Assembly: GCA_000980705.1 (NCBI GenBank)
Contig: LBCK01000001.1
Location: 496,001 to 560,000 of the forward strand
Reading direction: 5' to 3'
Length of the DNA stretch: 64,000 nt
Origin: Ruminococcus sp. UNK.MGS-30
GTDB lineage: Bacteria; Bacillota; Clostridia; Oscillospirales; Ruminococcaceae
Numbering within the stretch: the first letter of the stretch is position 1; the number at the start of each line of letters is the position of its first letter. The translations under genes and the position numbers were made by a program. The notes under the pieces are model-generated. The model made no database searches and was not told the DNA's origin. It saw only the letters and a program-made list of their open reading frames with translations. Below, in pieces: positions 8,111-17,676 of this stretch.

Positions 8111-10819
8111 ATGAAGAAGTGGATTGCCGGGATTTCCGCCGCTGTGCTGGCGTTTACCGGGGTCGCATCCGCTGTTCCTGGCGCCGTGGTCACTGCTGCG
8201 GACAGCAACAGCAAGTACAATTACGGAGAAGCACTCCAGAAGTCGATGTTTTTCTACGAGGTACAGCAGAGCGGCGTCAAGCCGGACTGGAACGAGGTCA
8301 GCTGGCGCTCTGACTGTATGACAAACGACTATGTGCCGGGCGGCTGGTTCGACGCCGGCGACCATCTGAAGTTTACGCTGACCAATGCGTATTCCGCAGC
8401 GCTCCTGGGCTGGGGTCTGCTGAACTACGGCGACGGCGTAGACAAGGCTGGTCAGCGCACCATGTACGAGAACAACCTCCAGTTTGCGCTGGATTATCTG
8501 GTGGGCTGCGACCAGGGCGACAACATCGTATACATGATCGGCGAAGGTTCCTTCGACCACGTCTGGTGGGGTTCTGCGGAAGTGTATATGGATAAGTACG
8601 AGCTGATGAAGGGCGAGACCCAGCGCCCGTACTACACCTGTGAGGACAGCTGCATCGAGGCAGACATGGCGGCTGCGCTTGCCACCGGCTATCTGAATTT
8701 CAAGGATTCCCAGCCGGAAAAGGCAAAGGAATACCTGGAACACGCCGTTGACCTGTTCGACCGTGCCGACAAGCTGCGTTCCATCGGCGACGACCCGGAG
8801 GAACAGTCCTACTACAAGATCACCACATTCTACGATGACCTGTTCTACGCTGCAAACTGGCTGTATATGGCAACCGGCGAGCAGAAGTACCTGGATCTCT
8901 GCAAGACCGACTATATCCCGAACCTGGGCAAGGAAGAGCAGTCCAGCGAAATGAAGTACACCTGGGGTATGTGCTGGGACGATGTGATGCAGGGCGGTAT
9001 GCTGCTGTATGCCATCAACACCGGGGAATCCCAGTGGAAGGATCAGTTCACCAAGCATCTGGAATACTGGACCACCGGTTACGGCGGCAAGCAGATCACC
9101 TATACGCCGGACGGTCTGCCGTGGCTGTTCCAGTGGGGTTCGCTCCGCCACGCCACCACCACCGCTTTCCTGGCATATGTGGCAGTGGATCAGCTGTATC
9201 AGGATGACACCGCTAAGGCTGAAAAGTACACCAAGTTCGCCGACAAGGTCATGAACTACTGCTTCGGCGACAACTCCAAGAATTTCAGTTATGTGGTCGG
9301 CATGGGTGAGGATTATCCCCAGGCATGGCATCACAGAACCTCCAGCGGCGCATGGAACGACAAGTGGAGCAACATCGGTCAGACCGAGGGCGAGGATGCA
9401 AAGCCTCATGCACACATTCTGTATGGCGCTCTGGTGGGCGGCCCGGATCAGAAGGACGGCTATTCCGACAAGATCGGCGACTATCAGTATACCGAAGTTG
9501 CCATCGACTACAACGCAGGCTACACCGCAGCGCTGTGCGCTATGGTAGACAAATACGGCGGCACATCCGACCAGGACTTCCCGCCGACAGAGACACCGAA
9601 GTGGGATGAATTCTTCATGAAGGCATCCATCAACCAGTCCGCATCCAGCTATACCGAGCTGAAAGTATTCGCCATGAACCACAGCGCATGGCCGGCAAGA
9701 ACCATCAAGAACCTGTCCTACAACTACTATTTCGACATCAGCGAACTGGTAGACGCAGGCTATTCCATCAATGACGTCTCTGTCAAGGTTGGCTATGACC
9801 AGCACAGCGGCGACAAGGGCAAGATCTCCATTTCTGACCCGATCCAGTATGACGGCAACATCTATTATGTCAAGCTGTCCTTTGCGGACGGCAGCGTAGT
9901 GATGCCTACCGGTCAGTCGGAACACCGCAGCGAATGCCAGTTCCGCATCTCCATCCCGGACAACATCCAGGGCGTATGGGATCCCACAAACGACTATTCT
10001 TATGCCGGTCTGGAACAGGGCGGCGAAGATGCAATGGTGGCGACCGACCATATCACCATGTATGACGGCGACACCTTGATCTGGGGCGTAGAGCCGGACG
10101 GCACCAAGCCGGACGTTACCACACCCACCACAACCAAGCCGTCTACCACGACGACCACGGAGACGACCACAACTACCACGGCGACAACAAAAGCTACAAT
10201 GACGACCACTTCAGACGATATTATCTATGAATCCGAGGGCGCACTTCTGCTGGATGACGAGCCGGAGAAGCTGACCTATCGTGTTGGGGAGGATCTGGAT
10301 CTCACCGGACTGCGAATTTCCCTGAAGTACTATTACGGAAAAGACAGCTGTGATGTGATCTATGACAAGGTATCGCCTGCCGATTATCCGGATAAATTTA
10401 CCATAGACACTTCGGAATTTGACAGTTCCAAGCCGGGCACATATACCATTCGTGTGAAAGCAAGCTCGGATTTGATCTTGAACTATCGGTTGTCCTTTGC
10501 CGAGGTTTCTTTCAAGGTTACTGTTGAAGATCATGAGAACACAACAGAAACTTCATCCGTCACTACAACCACAACCACGACAACCTCTTCCACCGGCGTG
10601 ATGGGCGATGTCCTCTATGGTGACGTCAATCTGGACGGCAGAGTGGATATCACAGACGCTGTCCTGCTGAACAAGGCAGTCGCAGGCGCAGTGGCACTGG
10701 ATGACACCGCAAAGCGGAACGCAGACTGCGACGGCAGCAACGAGGTCGGCGCAAACGATGCTGTGGTACTGCTGAAGTTCCTGGTACACATCATCAACTC
10801 CATTCCGAGCGCAGACTAA
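8111..10819 (+). CDS. Secreted cellulosomal GH9 endoglucanase (GH9-CBM3-Ig-dockerin)
   Basis: The enzyme has 902 residues. The ATG at 8111 follows AGGAAGG and opens a signal peptide (MKKWIAGISAAVLAFTGVAS). Domains: GH9 catalytic module about 33-480 with PGGWFDAGDH (two catalytic Asp near 80-83), AWHHRTSSGAW near 406 and the acid Glu in YTEVAIDYNAGY near 463; a family 3 carbohydrate-binding module about 500-660 (CBM3c type, theme B architecture); a Thr-rich linker about 664-702; an Ig-like module about 703-808; a second Thr linker; and a type I dockerin about 832-902 with DVNLDGRVDITD and DCDGSNEVGAND calcium loops. It cleaves beta-1,4-glucan, probably processively, and docks into a scaffoldin. 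It is monocistronic. Confidence 0.95.
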   Translation: MKKWIAGISAAVLAFTGVASAVPGAVVTAADSNSKYNYGEALQKSMFFYEVQQSGVKPDWNEVSWRSDCMTNDYVPGGWFDAGDHLKFTLTNAYSAALLGWGLLNYGDGVDKAGQRTMYENNLQFALDYLVGCDQGDNIVYMIGEGSFDHVWWGSAEVYMDKYELMKGETQRPYYTCEDSCIEADMAAALATGYLNFKDSQPEKAKEYLEHAVDLFDRADKLRSIGDDPEEQSYYKITTFYDDLFYAANWLYMATGEQKYLDLCKTDYIPNLGKEEQSSEMKYTWGMCWDDVMQGGMLLYAINTGESQWKDQFTKHLEYWTTGYGGKQITYTPDGLPWLFQWGSLRHATTTAFLAYVAVDQLYQDDTAKAEKYTKFADKVMNYCFGDNSKNFSYVVGMGEDYPQAWHHRTSSGAWNDKWSNIGQTEGEDAKPHAHILYGALVGGPDQKDGYSDKIGDYQYTEVAIDYNAGYTAALCAMVDKYGGTSDQDFPPTETPKWDEFFMKASINQSASSYTELKVFAMNHSAWPARTIKNLSYNYYFDISELVDAGYSINDVSVKVGYDQHSGDKGKISISDPIQYDGNIYYVKLSFADGSVVMPTGQSEHRSECQFRISIPDNIQGVWDPTNDYSYAGLEQGGEDAMVATDHITMYDGDTLIWGVEPDGTKPDVTTPTTTKPSTTTTTETTTTTTATTKATMTTTSDDIIYESEGALLLDDEPEKLTYRVGEDLDLTGLRISLKYYYGKDSCDVIYDKVSPADYPDKFTIDTSEFDSSKPGTYTIRVKASSDLILNYRLSFAEVSFKVTVEDHENTTETSSVTTTTTTTTSSTGVMGDVLYGDVNLDGRVDITDAVLLNKAVAGAVALDDTAKRNADCDGSNEVGANDAVVLLKFLVHIINSIPSAD

Positions 10820-10833
10820 ACCAAAATATTTGG

Positions 10834-11077
10834 AAAGGCAATACCGCACAAAGCTTGTGCGTAAGATGCGCAGTCGGATTTTTCGACAGATTGCATAGAA
10901 ATTCCGCAGGCAGACTTTGTGGTCGCAATCAATCCTAGTGCGACACTCCTTTGTTCTCGGGCAGAATCCTGCCTCGAACGCAGTCGTCTGGCAAGGGATT
11001 TCTGGGCAATATGACGGAAAATCAGCAAGCAGATTGCGTGCAAAGCCGTCAGGCGGGCTTTGTACGGTATTGCCTTT
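10834..11077. repeat. Long imperfect palindromic element, copy A
   Basis: This 244-bp element has inverted termini AAAGGCAATACCGCACAAAGC and the matching GGTATTGCCTTT end. The arms remain alignable as inverted repeats inward for about 90 bp. They flank a core (10921-10995) that is about 93% identical to the core of copy B at 56257-56331. Within the core GTCGCA/TGCGAC and GGGCAG/CTGCCT form small hairpins. No reading frame is convincing. It begins 15 bp after the cellulase stop codon. It behaves like a miniature palindromic mobile repeat or a structured RNA gene. Confidence 0.8.
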
Positions 11078-11126
11078 AGAGCAGATGCCGTTTCGTGCGG
11101 TGTCTGCTCTTTTTCTTCGCTGTGGT

Positions 11127-11155
11127 TTGACTTTTCCGATAAAATATGGTATATT
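11127..11155 (+). promoter_or_regulatory. Promoter of the TerB/BrxD/helicase operon
   Basis: TTGACT (11127-11132), 17-nt spacer, TATATT (11150-11155), directly after repeat copy A. Confidence 0.8.
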
Positions 11156-11191
11156 GAAGAAAGAGTATTTTGTGCGGAAGGAGGCGGCGCT

Positions 11192-12724
11192 ATGCCGGAT
11201 ATCATGGATCTGATTGCAGAGATCCTGGACAACCCCAAACTGAAAAATGTGGCATCGAAGATACAGAGCGAATATCACGACGAACCCATCCTGCGGACGG
11301 CGGCGCAGATGGCACGCCGCCTGCCCAAACCGCTGGCAGATGCCAAAAAGCTGGCGCAGCGTCCGAACCAGTATCACTATTCCTACAACGAATTGTTTCT
11401 GCGGCAGGCAAAGCTGCTGGAGGACTTCACCGACAACGCACCCGAAAGCGCAGATTTCTTCTCCTACTACCCCACCTACCGGGACATGAGCGACCGCCAG
11501 CTGCGCACCTATTTCACCTGGCGGACAAAGGTACGCCGGGGCATTGTGGAACACATTCCCCTTTCCTACGCTGAGGTGTACTGCTTTGAACTGCTGAACC
11601 AGATCGGCGTACCCGACCCGGAGACCGGCTTTCAGATGCTGCGGCAGTTCTACTACGACTACGGAAAGGTCGATCCGCACAACGGCTTGTGCTATTTTTC
11701 CAGCTGGATGCACGACTATGTGATCTACTACGGCATGGACGCCGCACTGCTGGAAGAATTCGACGCCGGTCACGGCACGGCGTTTGACACTTACTTCCCC
11801 GTACTGCTGGACGAGTCCGAACACAGCAAGGAGGAGATCTTTTCTGCGCTGTCTGCCCTGTCCGGGCAAAGCATTGTCCGTTCCCGATTCTACCGGGACG
11901 AGACCCGGCTGATGGAACAAGGGGCTGTTTTCTGTTTCCACGCCCTGTGCGTCTACTTCGAGAAACACAAAAAGACTTCCTTCCTGGAATATCTCTTCGG
12001 CAGGCAGAGCGAACTGCCCTATCATATGTTCACCAACGCCGTATTTTTCGAACAAGACCCGCACAAGAACTGCGACTTTGTCCTCAGCCCCTGCCACGCC
12101 TATCACTGCCGGAACGGTGAGTGGACGTGTGAGACCTATTTCGACTACAGCAAGGGCAGCAAACGCCTGGGGCTGTTTCTGAAAACCATCGACCAAAAGC
12201 TGCGCATTCTGACGGACTACGGGCATCCGCTGAAAGAGACAGAACTGCCCAAGTATATCCAGCAGGCACTGGACAAGGCGCTGGCGGAATTTCTGGAAGA
12301 GCGCCGGAGAGCAGCAGCGCCGAAACCCAAGCCGATACAGTTCGACCTTTCCCGGCTGCAAAACATCCGCCAGGCGGCAGATACCACACGGGACAAGCTG
12401 CTGGTGGATGAAGATGTGACCCAGGAACCCGAACCGCCCGTTATTGCCGCACCGACCCCTGCGCCAGAGTCGGAACACACGCCGGCTCAGGACAGCCGGC
12501 TCAGCGAGACTGAGACTGCATTCCTGCGCTGTCTCCTGGACGGGACACCCTACGCCGACCTGCTCCGGCAGCGCAATGTGATGCTGTCCGTCCTGGTAGA
12601 CCACATCAACGAGACTTTGTTCGATGATTTCGGCGACACGGTGATCCTCTTTGACGGTGACACGCCGGAACTGATCGAGGATTACGCCGAAGACGTTGCA
12701 GCATTGCTGGAAACGTCTGTCTGA
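11192..12724 (+). CDS. TerB-N/TerB-C domain protein, first gene of a three-gene ATPase-helicase system
   Basis: The start at 11192 has GAAGGAGG 8 nt upstream and gives 510 residues. The middle segment from about 95 to 190 (MSDRQLRTYFTWRTKVRRG, IPLSYAEVYCFELLNQIGV, LRQFYYDYG) matches TerB-N. The C-terminal third, after a Pro-rich linker (PKPKPIQFDLSRLQ onward), matches TerB-C, with the final INETLFDDFGDTVILFDGD-like segment. No canonical metal-binding TerB core was recognised between them. Such proteins are known in tellurite/stress and predicted defence operons. The next gene begins 25 bp downstream, so it is co-transcribed with the BrxD-like ATPase and the helicase. The biochemical function is unknown; a sensor or adaptor role is inference. 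Confidence 0.8.
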   Translation: MPDIMDLIAEILDNPKLKNVASKIQSEYHDEPILRTAAQMARRLPKPLADAKKLAQRPNQYHYSYNELFLRQAKLLEDFTDNAPESADFFSYYPTYRDMSDRQLRTYFTWRTKVRRGIVEHIPLSYAEVYCFELLNQIGVPDPETGFQMLRQFYYDYGKVDPHNGLCYFSSWMHDYVIYYGMDAALLEEFDAGHGTAFDTYFPVLLDESEHSKEEIFSALSALSGQSIVRSRFYRDETRLMEQGAVFCFHALCVYFEKHKKTSFLEYLFGRQSELPYHMFTNAVFFEQDPHKNCDFVLSPCHAYHCRNGEWTCETYFDYSKGSKRLGLFLKTIDQKLRILTDYGHPLKETELPKYIQQALDKALAEFLEERRRAAAPKPKPIQFDLSRLQNIRQAADTTRDKLLVDEDVTQEPEPPVIAAPTPAPESEHTPAQDSRLSETETAFLRCLLDGTPYADLLRQRNVMLSVLVDHINETLFDDFGDTVILFDGDTPELIEDYAEDVAALLETSV

Positions 12725-12749
12725 AACCGCATAGAAAGGAACGATCACT

Positions 12750-14069
12750 ATGAAAATACCAAAACGAATCGCATCTGCGGTCATCAATTCGCTGAAAGGC
12801 GGCGTAGTTCCCCGCATCGGACTGCCCTATATTACCGTAGGCAGAGAACAGGAGATCAACGCCCTGCTCCACGACGTTGAAATTATCGCAGACGGCGGCG
12901 CATCGTTCCGGTTTATCGTGGGCAAATACGGCAGCGGCAAAAGCTTTCTGCTCCAGACCATCCGCAGCTATGTGATGGACCGGAACTTCGTGGTAGTGGA
13001 TGCCGACCTTTCCCCGGAGCGGCGGCTCCAGGGAACGAAGGGACAGGGACTGGCGACCTATAAGGAACTGATCCGGAATATGTCCACCAAGACCCGTCCG
13101 GACGGCGGCGCACTGACGCTGATCCTCGACCGCTGGATCAGCAGCGTACAGAGCGAGACCGCAGCGGAGTCCGGGCTTTCCGCAGACGATCCCCTGTTCC
13201 GGAAAGCTGTGGAGCGAAAGATCTACGAGGTCATCGGCACGCTCCATGAAATGGTACACGGATTCGACTTTGCCAAGCTGCTGACACTCTATTATAATGC
13301 CTACTGGGACGGCGACGACGAAAGCAAGGCAAAGGTCGTCAAGTGGTTCCGGGGCGAATACACCACCAAGACCGAGGCGAAGTCGGAACTGGGCGTGAAT
13401 ATCATTATCAGTGACGACGACTGGTACGAGTATATCAAACTGTTTGCCATGTTCCTGAAAAAGGCGGGCTACAGCGGTATGCTGGTGCTGATCGACGAAC
13501 TGATGAACATCTACAAGGTTCCCAACAGCATCACCCGGCAGTATAACTACGAGAAGATCCTCACCATGTACAACGACACGCTCCAGGGCAAGGCGCAGTA
13601 TCTGGGCATCATCATGGGCGGCACACCCCAGTGCATCGAGGACACACGCCGTGGCGTATACAGCTATGAGGCGCTGCGCTCCCGGCTGGCGGAAGGCCGT
13701 TTCGGACGAGAGGGCGTAAAGGATATGCTTGCCCCGGTGATCCATCTGACGGCGCTGACCAACGAGGAACTGCTGGTGCTGACCGAAAAGCTGACGGATA
13801 TCCATGCCCAGCTGTTCGGCTATACGCCGACGCTGACCCAGGAAGAACGCATCCAGTTCCTGCAGATCGAATTCGGACGCATCGGCGCAGACTCCCACAT
13901 CACGCCCCGTGAGGTGATCCGGGACTTTATCGAATTGCTGGACATCGTCTATCAGAATCCGCAGCTGAACGTCTCCGAACTGCTCCGGTCCGACAGCTTT
14001 TCCTATGCCCAGGCACAGCCGGAGGGCGACAACACAGTCGCACCGGAATTCGCCGAGTTTGACATTTAA
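12750..14069 (+). CDS. BrxD-like P-loop ATPase (DUF2791 family)
   Basis: The protein has 439 residues. It begins MKIPKRIASAVINSLKGGVV and has the typical G-x-P-Y-I-T-V-G-R-E-x-E segment, a Walker A VGKYGSGKSFLLQ near residue 54, a Walker B MLVLIDELMNIYK near 245, and the IIMGGTPQCIEDTRRGVYSYEALRSRL sensor region. This is the DUF2791 family that includes BrxD of BREX types 2 and 6. AAAGGAACGA precedes the ATG. In this operon it lies between a TerB-type protein and a helicase, with no PglZ, PglX or BrxL nearby, so it is not a BREX locus. An ORC/Cdc6-like DNA-loading ATPase role is inference from the family. Confidence 0.85.
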   Translation: MKIPKRIASAVINSLKGGVVPRIGLPYITVGREQEINALLHDVEIIADGGASFRFIVGKYGSGKSFLLQTIRSYVMDRNFVVVDADLSPERRLQGTKGQGLATYKELIRNMSTKTRPDGGALTLILDRWISSVQSETAAESGLSADDPLFRKAVERKIYEVIGTLHEMVHGFDFAKLLTLYYNAYWDGDDESKAKVVKWFRGEYTTKTEAKSELGVNIIISDDDWYEYIKLFAMFLKKAGYSGMLVLIDELMNIYKVPNSITRQYNYEKILTMYNDTLQGKAQYLGIIMGGTPQCIEDTRRGVYSYEALRSRLAEGRFGREGVKDMLAPVIHLTALTNEELLVLTEKLTDIHAQLFGYTPTLTQEERIQFLQIEFGRIGADSHITPREVIRDFIELLDIVYQNPQLNVSELLRSDSFSYAQAQPEGDNTVAPEFAEFDI

Positions 14070-14080
14070 GAGGTTTCCCC

Positions 14081-16315
14081 ATGTCCATTTTCGAACGCTA
14101 TGCCCCATTTATCCAGGACTTTATCTACCAGAACGACTGGGAATCCCTGCGTGCCATCCAGGTCGCAGCAGGCGATGCCATTTTCAACACGGATGAAAAT
14201 GTCCTGCTCTCCGCCTCCACCGCCTCCGGCAAGACCGAGGCGGCGTTTTTTCCCATCCTCACTCAGTTTTACGAAGACCCGCCCACCTCTGTGGGCGCTA
14301 TCTACATCGGACCGCTGAAAGCGCTTATCAACGACCAGTTTCTCCGGCTGAACGACCTCTGCGCCGAGGCTGGCATCCCTGTCTGGCACTGGCACGGCGA
14401 CGTTTCCCAGTCCCACAAGGCAAAGATGCTGAAACATCCCTCTGGCATTTTGCAGATCACGCCGGAGTCTCTGGAGGCGATGCTGCTCCACAAACACGCC
14501 GCACTCACCAAGCTGTTTCACGACCTGCGGTACATAGTCATTGACGAGGTGCATTCGCTGATGCGTGGCGACCGTGGCGGTCAGACGATTTGTCTGATGG
14601 AACGGCTCTGCCGCATGGCTGGGGTGAATCCACGGCGCATCGGGCTTTCTGCCACCATTGGCGATCTGGAGGCGACCGGCGCATTTCTGGCTGCCGGAAC
14701 AGGCAGAGGCACGGTGATCCCACGCATCGAAAGCAAGGGCGTGCGCTGGCGGCTGTCCATGGAACATTTCTATGTGCAGGATCAGCAGGCAGCGGCAGAG
14801 CATCTGCCGGAACAGGCACTGCCGGAGCTTGCCCCCAAAACGGACACTGCCCCGGCACACGCAGACCCCGGCATCGGCTACATCTTCGAGCATACCCGTG
14901 GGAAAAAGTGTCTGGTCTTTGTCAATTCCAGAGAGGAATGCGAGGCGGTCACCACGACCCTGCGGCAGTACTGCGAGGCACGCCACGAACCGGATCGGTT
15001 TCTCATCCACCACGGCAACCTGTCTTCTGCCTACCGGGAGACGGCGGAAACTGCCATGAAGGACGACGACCTGTTTCTGACTACAGTCACCACTGCCACC
15101 CTGGAACTCGGCATCGACATCGGCAGACTGGAACGGGCATTCCAGGTGGATGCGCCCTTTACGGTCTCCTCATTCTTACAGCGCATGGGACGCACCGGAC
15201 GGCGTGATCTGCCGCCGGAGATGTGGTTCGTCATACGGGAAGATCCGCCGGAGGCACGGGCGCTTTTGCCCACCACCATCCCGTGGAAACTCTTACAGGG
15301 CATTGCCCTGGTACAGGTCTATCTGGAAGAGCGCTGGGTCGAGCCGCCACGGCTGGACCGGCTGCCCTACAGCCTGCTCTACCACCAGACCATGTGTACC
15401 CTGGCATCCTGCGGCGAAATGACACCGGCGGCACTGGCATCCCGTGTGCTGACGCTCAGCTATTTCCACCGGGTCTCCCAGGAGGATTTCAAGCTCCTGC
15501 TGCGGCATCTGCTGGAGATCGACCACATCCAGCGCACTGAGACCGGCGGTCTCATCGTGGGCATTGCCGGCGAACGGCTCACCAGTTCCTATAAGTTCTA
15601 CGCCGTGTTCCAGGAAAATGTGGAATACACCGTGCGTTGGAACTCCCAGGAGCTGGGAACGATCGTTCAGCCGCCGCCGGTGGGCGAAAAGATCGCCATT
15701 GCCGGTCATGTCTGGGTGGTGGACGAGATCGACCACAAGCGGCACACGGTATACTGCGAACAGATCAAGGGCAAAGTGCCGGCGTACTTCGGCGAATGCC
15801 CCGGCGATATCCACACCCAAATTCTGGAACGCATGAAACGGGTGCTGCTGGAATCCAGGCAGTATCCCTATCTCATGCAGAATGCGGCGGCACGATTACA
15901 GCTGGCACGGCACACGGCGCAGAACTCCGGGCTGACGGAAGAGCCGCTGATCTGTCTGGGCGGCGATATGTGGTGTCTGTTCCCCTGGCTGGGGACGTAC
16001 GCCTTTCTCGCCATGGAGCGCTTTCTCAAGATACGCTGCGCCGAATCCCTCACCCTCACCGGGCTGTCCCCGTCCAGACCTTATTTCATCCAGTTCAAGA
16101 TGAAAGCGGACAAGCGTACCTTTTTCCAGGTGCTGCTGGAACAGGAGCGCAAGCCCCTTGATCCCATGGAGCTGGTCTATCCCAAGGAGATTCCCATGTT
16201 CGAAAAGTATGACGAATACCTGCCGGATATCCTTATCAAAAAGGGATTTGCCTGCGGCGTGCTGGGCATCGACGAAATGCGGGAGCGCATCCGCAGCTGG
16301 GAAAAGTATACATAA
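14081..16315 (+). CDS. Lhr/BrxHI-like superfamily 2 helicase
   Basis: The protein has 744 residues and starts 11 bp after the ATPase stop codon. SF2 motifs are in order: SASTASGKTEAAF (I), GPLKALINDQ (Ia), ITPESLEA, VIDEVHSLM (II, DEVH), LSATIGD (III), LVFVNSREECE (IV), HHGNLS, TATLELGIDIG (V) and QRMGRTGRRD (VI). The remainder carries an Lhr-type winged-helix and beta-rich C-terminal half, ending near residue 744; that is shorter than Lhr but the size of BrxHI. It is presumed an ATP-driven DNA translocase working with the upstream BrxD-like ATPase. No nuclease motif is seen in any of the three genes. Confidence 0.9.
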   Translation: MSIFERYAPFIQDFIYQNDWESLRAIQVAAGDAIFNTDENVLLSASTASGKTEAAFFPILTQFYEDPPTSVGAIYIGPLKALINDQFLRLNDLCAEAGIPVWHWHGDVSQSHKAKMLKHPSGILQITPESLEAMLLHKHAALTKLFHDLRYIVIDEVHSLMRGDRGGQTICLMERLCRMAGVNPRRIGLSATIGDLEATGAFLAAGTGRGTVIPRIESKGVRWRLSMEHFYVQDQQAAAEHLPEQALPELAPKTDTAPAHADPGIGYIFEHTRGKKCLVFVNSREECEAVTTTLRQYCEARHEPDRFLIHHGNLSSAYRETAETAMKDDDLFLTTVTTATLELGIDIGRLERAFQVDAPFTVSSFLQRMGRTGRRDLPPEMWFVIREDPPEARALLPTTIPWKLLQGIALVQVYLEERWVEPPRLDRLPYSLLYHQTMCTLASCGEMTPAALASRVLTLSYFHRVSQEDFKLLLRHLLEIDHIQRTETGGLIVGIAGERLTSSYKFYAVFQENVEYTVRWNSQELGTIVQPPPVGEKIAIAGHVWVVDEIDHKRHTVYCEQIKGKVPAYFGECPGDIHTQILERMKRVLLESRQYPYLMQNAAARLQLARHTAQNSGLTEEPLICLGGDMWCLFPWLGTYAFLAMERFLKIRCAESLTLTGLSPSRPYFIQFKMKADKRTFFQVLLEQERKPLDPMELVYPKEIPMFEKYDEYLPDILIKKGFACGVLGIDEMRERIRSWEKYT

Positions 16316-16434
16316 TCGCCGATGATGCAGTGTATCCGGTAAAGTTTTCAAAAAATACACATTCCCACTGCATTCCTATGCTATAATTTTCTTCATAGAA
16401 ACAAAACAGAACCGCTACAATAGGAGGAATCCAT

Positions 16435-17595
16435 ATGGCAAAAAAGAAATCCAAACCGGCAGCAGACGCTGCTCCGGAAAAAAAGGCGAAACCGGCGAAA
16501 CAACCGTCCCGTGCCGGCGCAGTGTTCGGCTCGATCCTGCTGTTTCTGCTGACACTGCTTTTCAGCATTGCCCTGCTTTGCAGCAGCATCCTGCACAGCC
16601 TTTTGCCCCAGCACACCCTTTCCGGCTCCATTTCCCAGATGGACCTGTCTCAGGTACAGCTGAAAGACAACGGCAAAACCGAACAGCTGGGAAAGTGTCT
16701 CTATGACTGGTACTTCTGGGATGCGCCGAATCTGACGGAAGAATACGCCGATGTGCTGGTACAGCAGCCGGAGTTCAACGCCCTTTTCTGCAACTATCTG
16801 GATGACCTCAGCGATTATCTGACCGGCGACAGTTCCGAACTGCCGAAAGCGAGCGTGGAGGATATCGCCGATCTGATGCAGAACGACCTGGGCAGCACCA
16901 TGCGGAAAGAGACCGGCGTTGTTTTTGCTGAGGCAGACCGCCAGTCTCTGGAATGGACTATGGGCGATGATATAAACGCCTGGAACGATGCCCTGGACAG
17001 CGCCGTCGGCAGCGGTTTCAAGCAGTTCGCCGCACGGATGCTGTGCGGAATGTCCGGCATCATCACCTTTGGCGTTCTGACCATTGGCTGCTTTGTCCTG
17101 TGGCTGATCCTTGCAGTGAAAAAGCACTGGCGCAAGGGCAGGATGCTTGCCGGCTACGGCTGGGCTGCGGCGATTCCCGGACTGCTGGTACTGGCAGGCT
17201 GCGGCGTGACCCTGCTTTTGGTTGAGGCGTTTCATGTGCCGGATGCCCTGCTCTTCACGAAAAAGGGACTCCCGACGCTGGTACAGCCCACAGTTCTGGC
17301 AACACTGATCCCCGCCGGATACGGCGTGATCTTTGCGCTCATCGGCATTTTCACCAACGCCGCCGTCAAGAAAAAGCAAAAGAAAGCGGCACTGCAAAAG
17401 AGCACCGACAAGCCGGCTGCGCCTGTGGAAACACCGGCAGCGGAACAGCCGGAATTCCACTACACAGAAATGACCGGCGACAGCAAGAAAGACAACACAG
17501 ATGCCTCTGCAACTGCAAAGTTCTGTCCGCACTGCGGCGCACCCAATGCGCTGAACAGCCAGTTCTGCGGTTCCTGCGGTCAGAAAATGAAGTAA
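16435..17595 (+). CDS. Membrane protein with C-terminal zinc ribbon
   Basis: The 386-residue protein starts with a Lys/Ala/Pro-rich cytoplasmic tail. Next come one membrane segment (about 30-55), a roughly 140-residue extracytoplasmic part, three further membrane segments (about 205-330), a charged linker and a CPHC-x10-CGSC zinc ribbon at the very end. AGGAGG lies 8 nt before the ATG. It is 119 bp after the helicase with a TATAAT at 16382-16387, so probably it has its own promoter rather than belonging to the defence-like operon. I do not recognise the family; proteins with this zinc-ribbon tail are common in Firmicutes and mostly uncharacterised. Confidence 0.75.
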   Translation: MAKKKSKPAADAAPEKKAKPAKQPSRAGAVFGSILLFLLTLLFSIALLCSSILHSLLPQHTLSGSISQMDLSQVQLKDNGKTEQLGKCLYDWYFWDAPNLTEEYADVLVQQPEFNALFCNYLDDLSDYLTGDSSELPKASVEDIADLMQNDLGSTMRKETGVVFAEADRQSLEWTMGDDINAWNDALDSAVGSGFKQFAARMLCGMSGIITFGVLTIGCFVLWLILAVKKHWRKGRMLAGYGWAAAIPGLLVLAGCGVTLLLVEAFHVPDALLFTKKGLPTLVQPTVLATLIPAGYGVIFALIGIFTNAAVKKKQKKAALQKSTDKPAAPVETPAAEQPEFHYTEMTGDSKKDNTDASATAKFCPHCGAPNALNSQFCGSCGQKMK

Positions 17596-17624
17596 ACCGG
17601 AATCTTCAAAAACGAATCCATACA

Positions 17625-17656
17625 AAAACGCCATGGCAGCAATACCATGGCGTTTT
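17625..17656. terminator. Bidirectional terminator
   Basis: A perfect 12-bp stem (17625-17636 with 17645-17656) lies between convergent genes, with A and T tracts on both sides. Confidence 0.85.
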
Positions 17657-17676
17657 CTTGTACAATTAAATTTTCT

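Noticed and set aside
8000-10051. A 683-codon frame antisense to the GH9 cellulase
   Set aside because: It is a codon-bias shadow; the plus strand has promoter, ribosome site, signal peptide and complete domains.
11060-11191. A longer start for the TerB-type protein
   Set aside because: The upstream codons lie in the end of the palindromic repeat and in the promoter; GAAGGAGG marks 11192.
10553-12817. A 754-codon frame antisense to the end of the cellulase and the TerB-type gene
   Set aside because: It spans the palindromic repeat and two real genes and has no recognisable domain.
12750-16315. A complete BREX system
   Set aside because: Only BrxD-like and BrxHI-like genes are present; PglZ, PglX, BrxC and BrxL are missing within the window.
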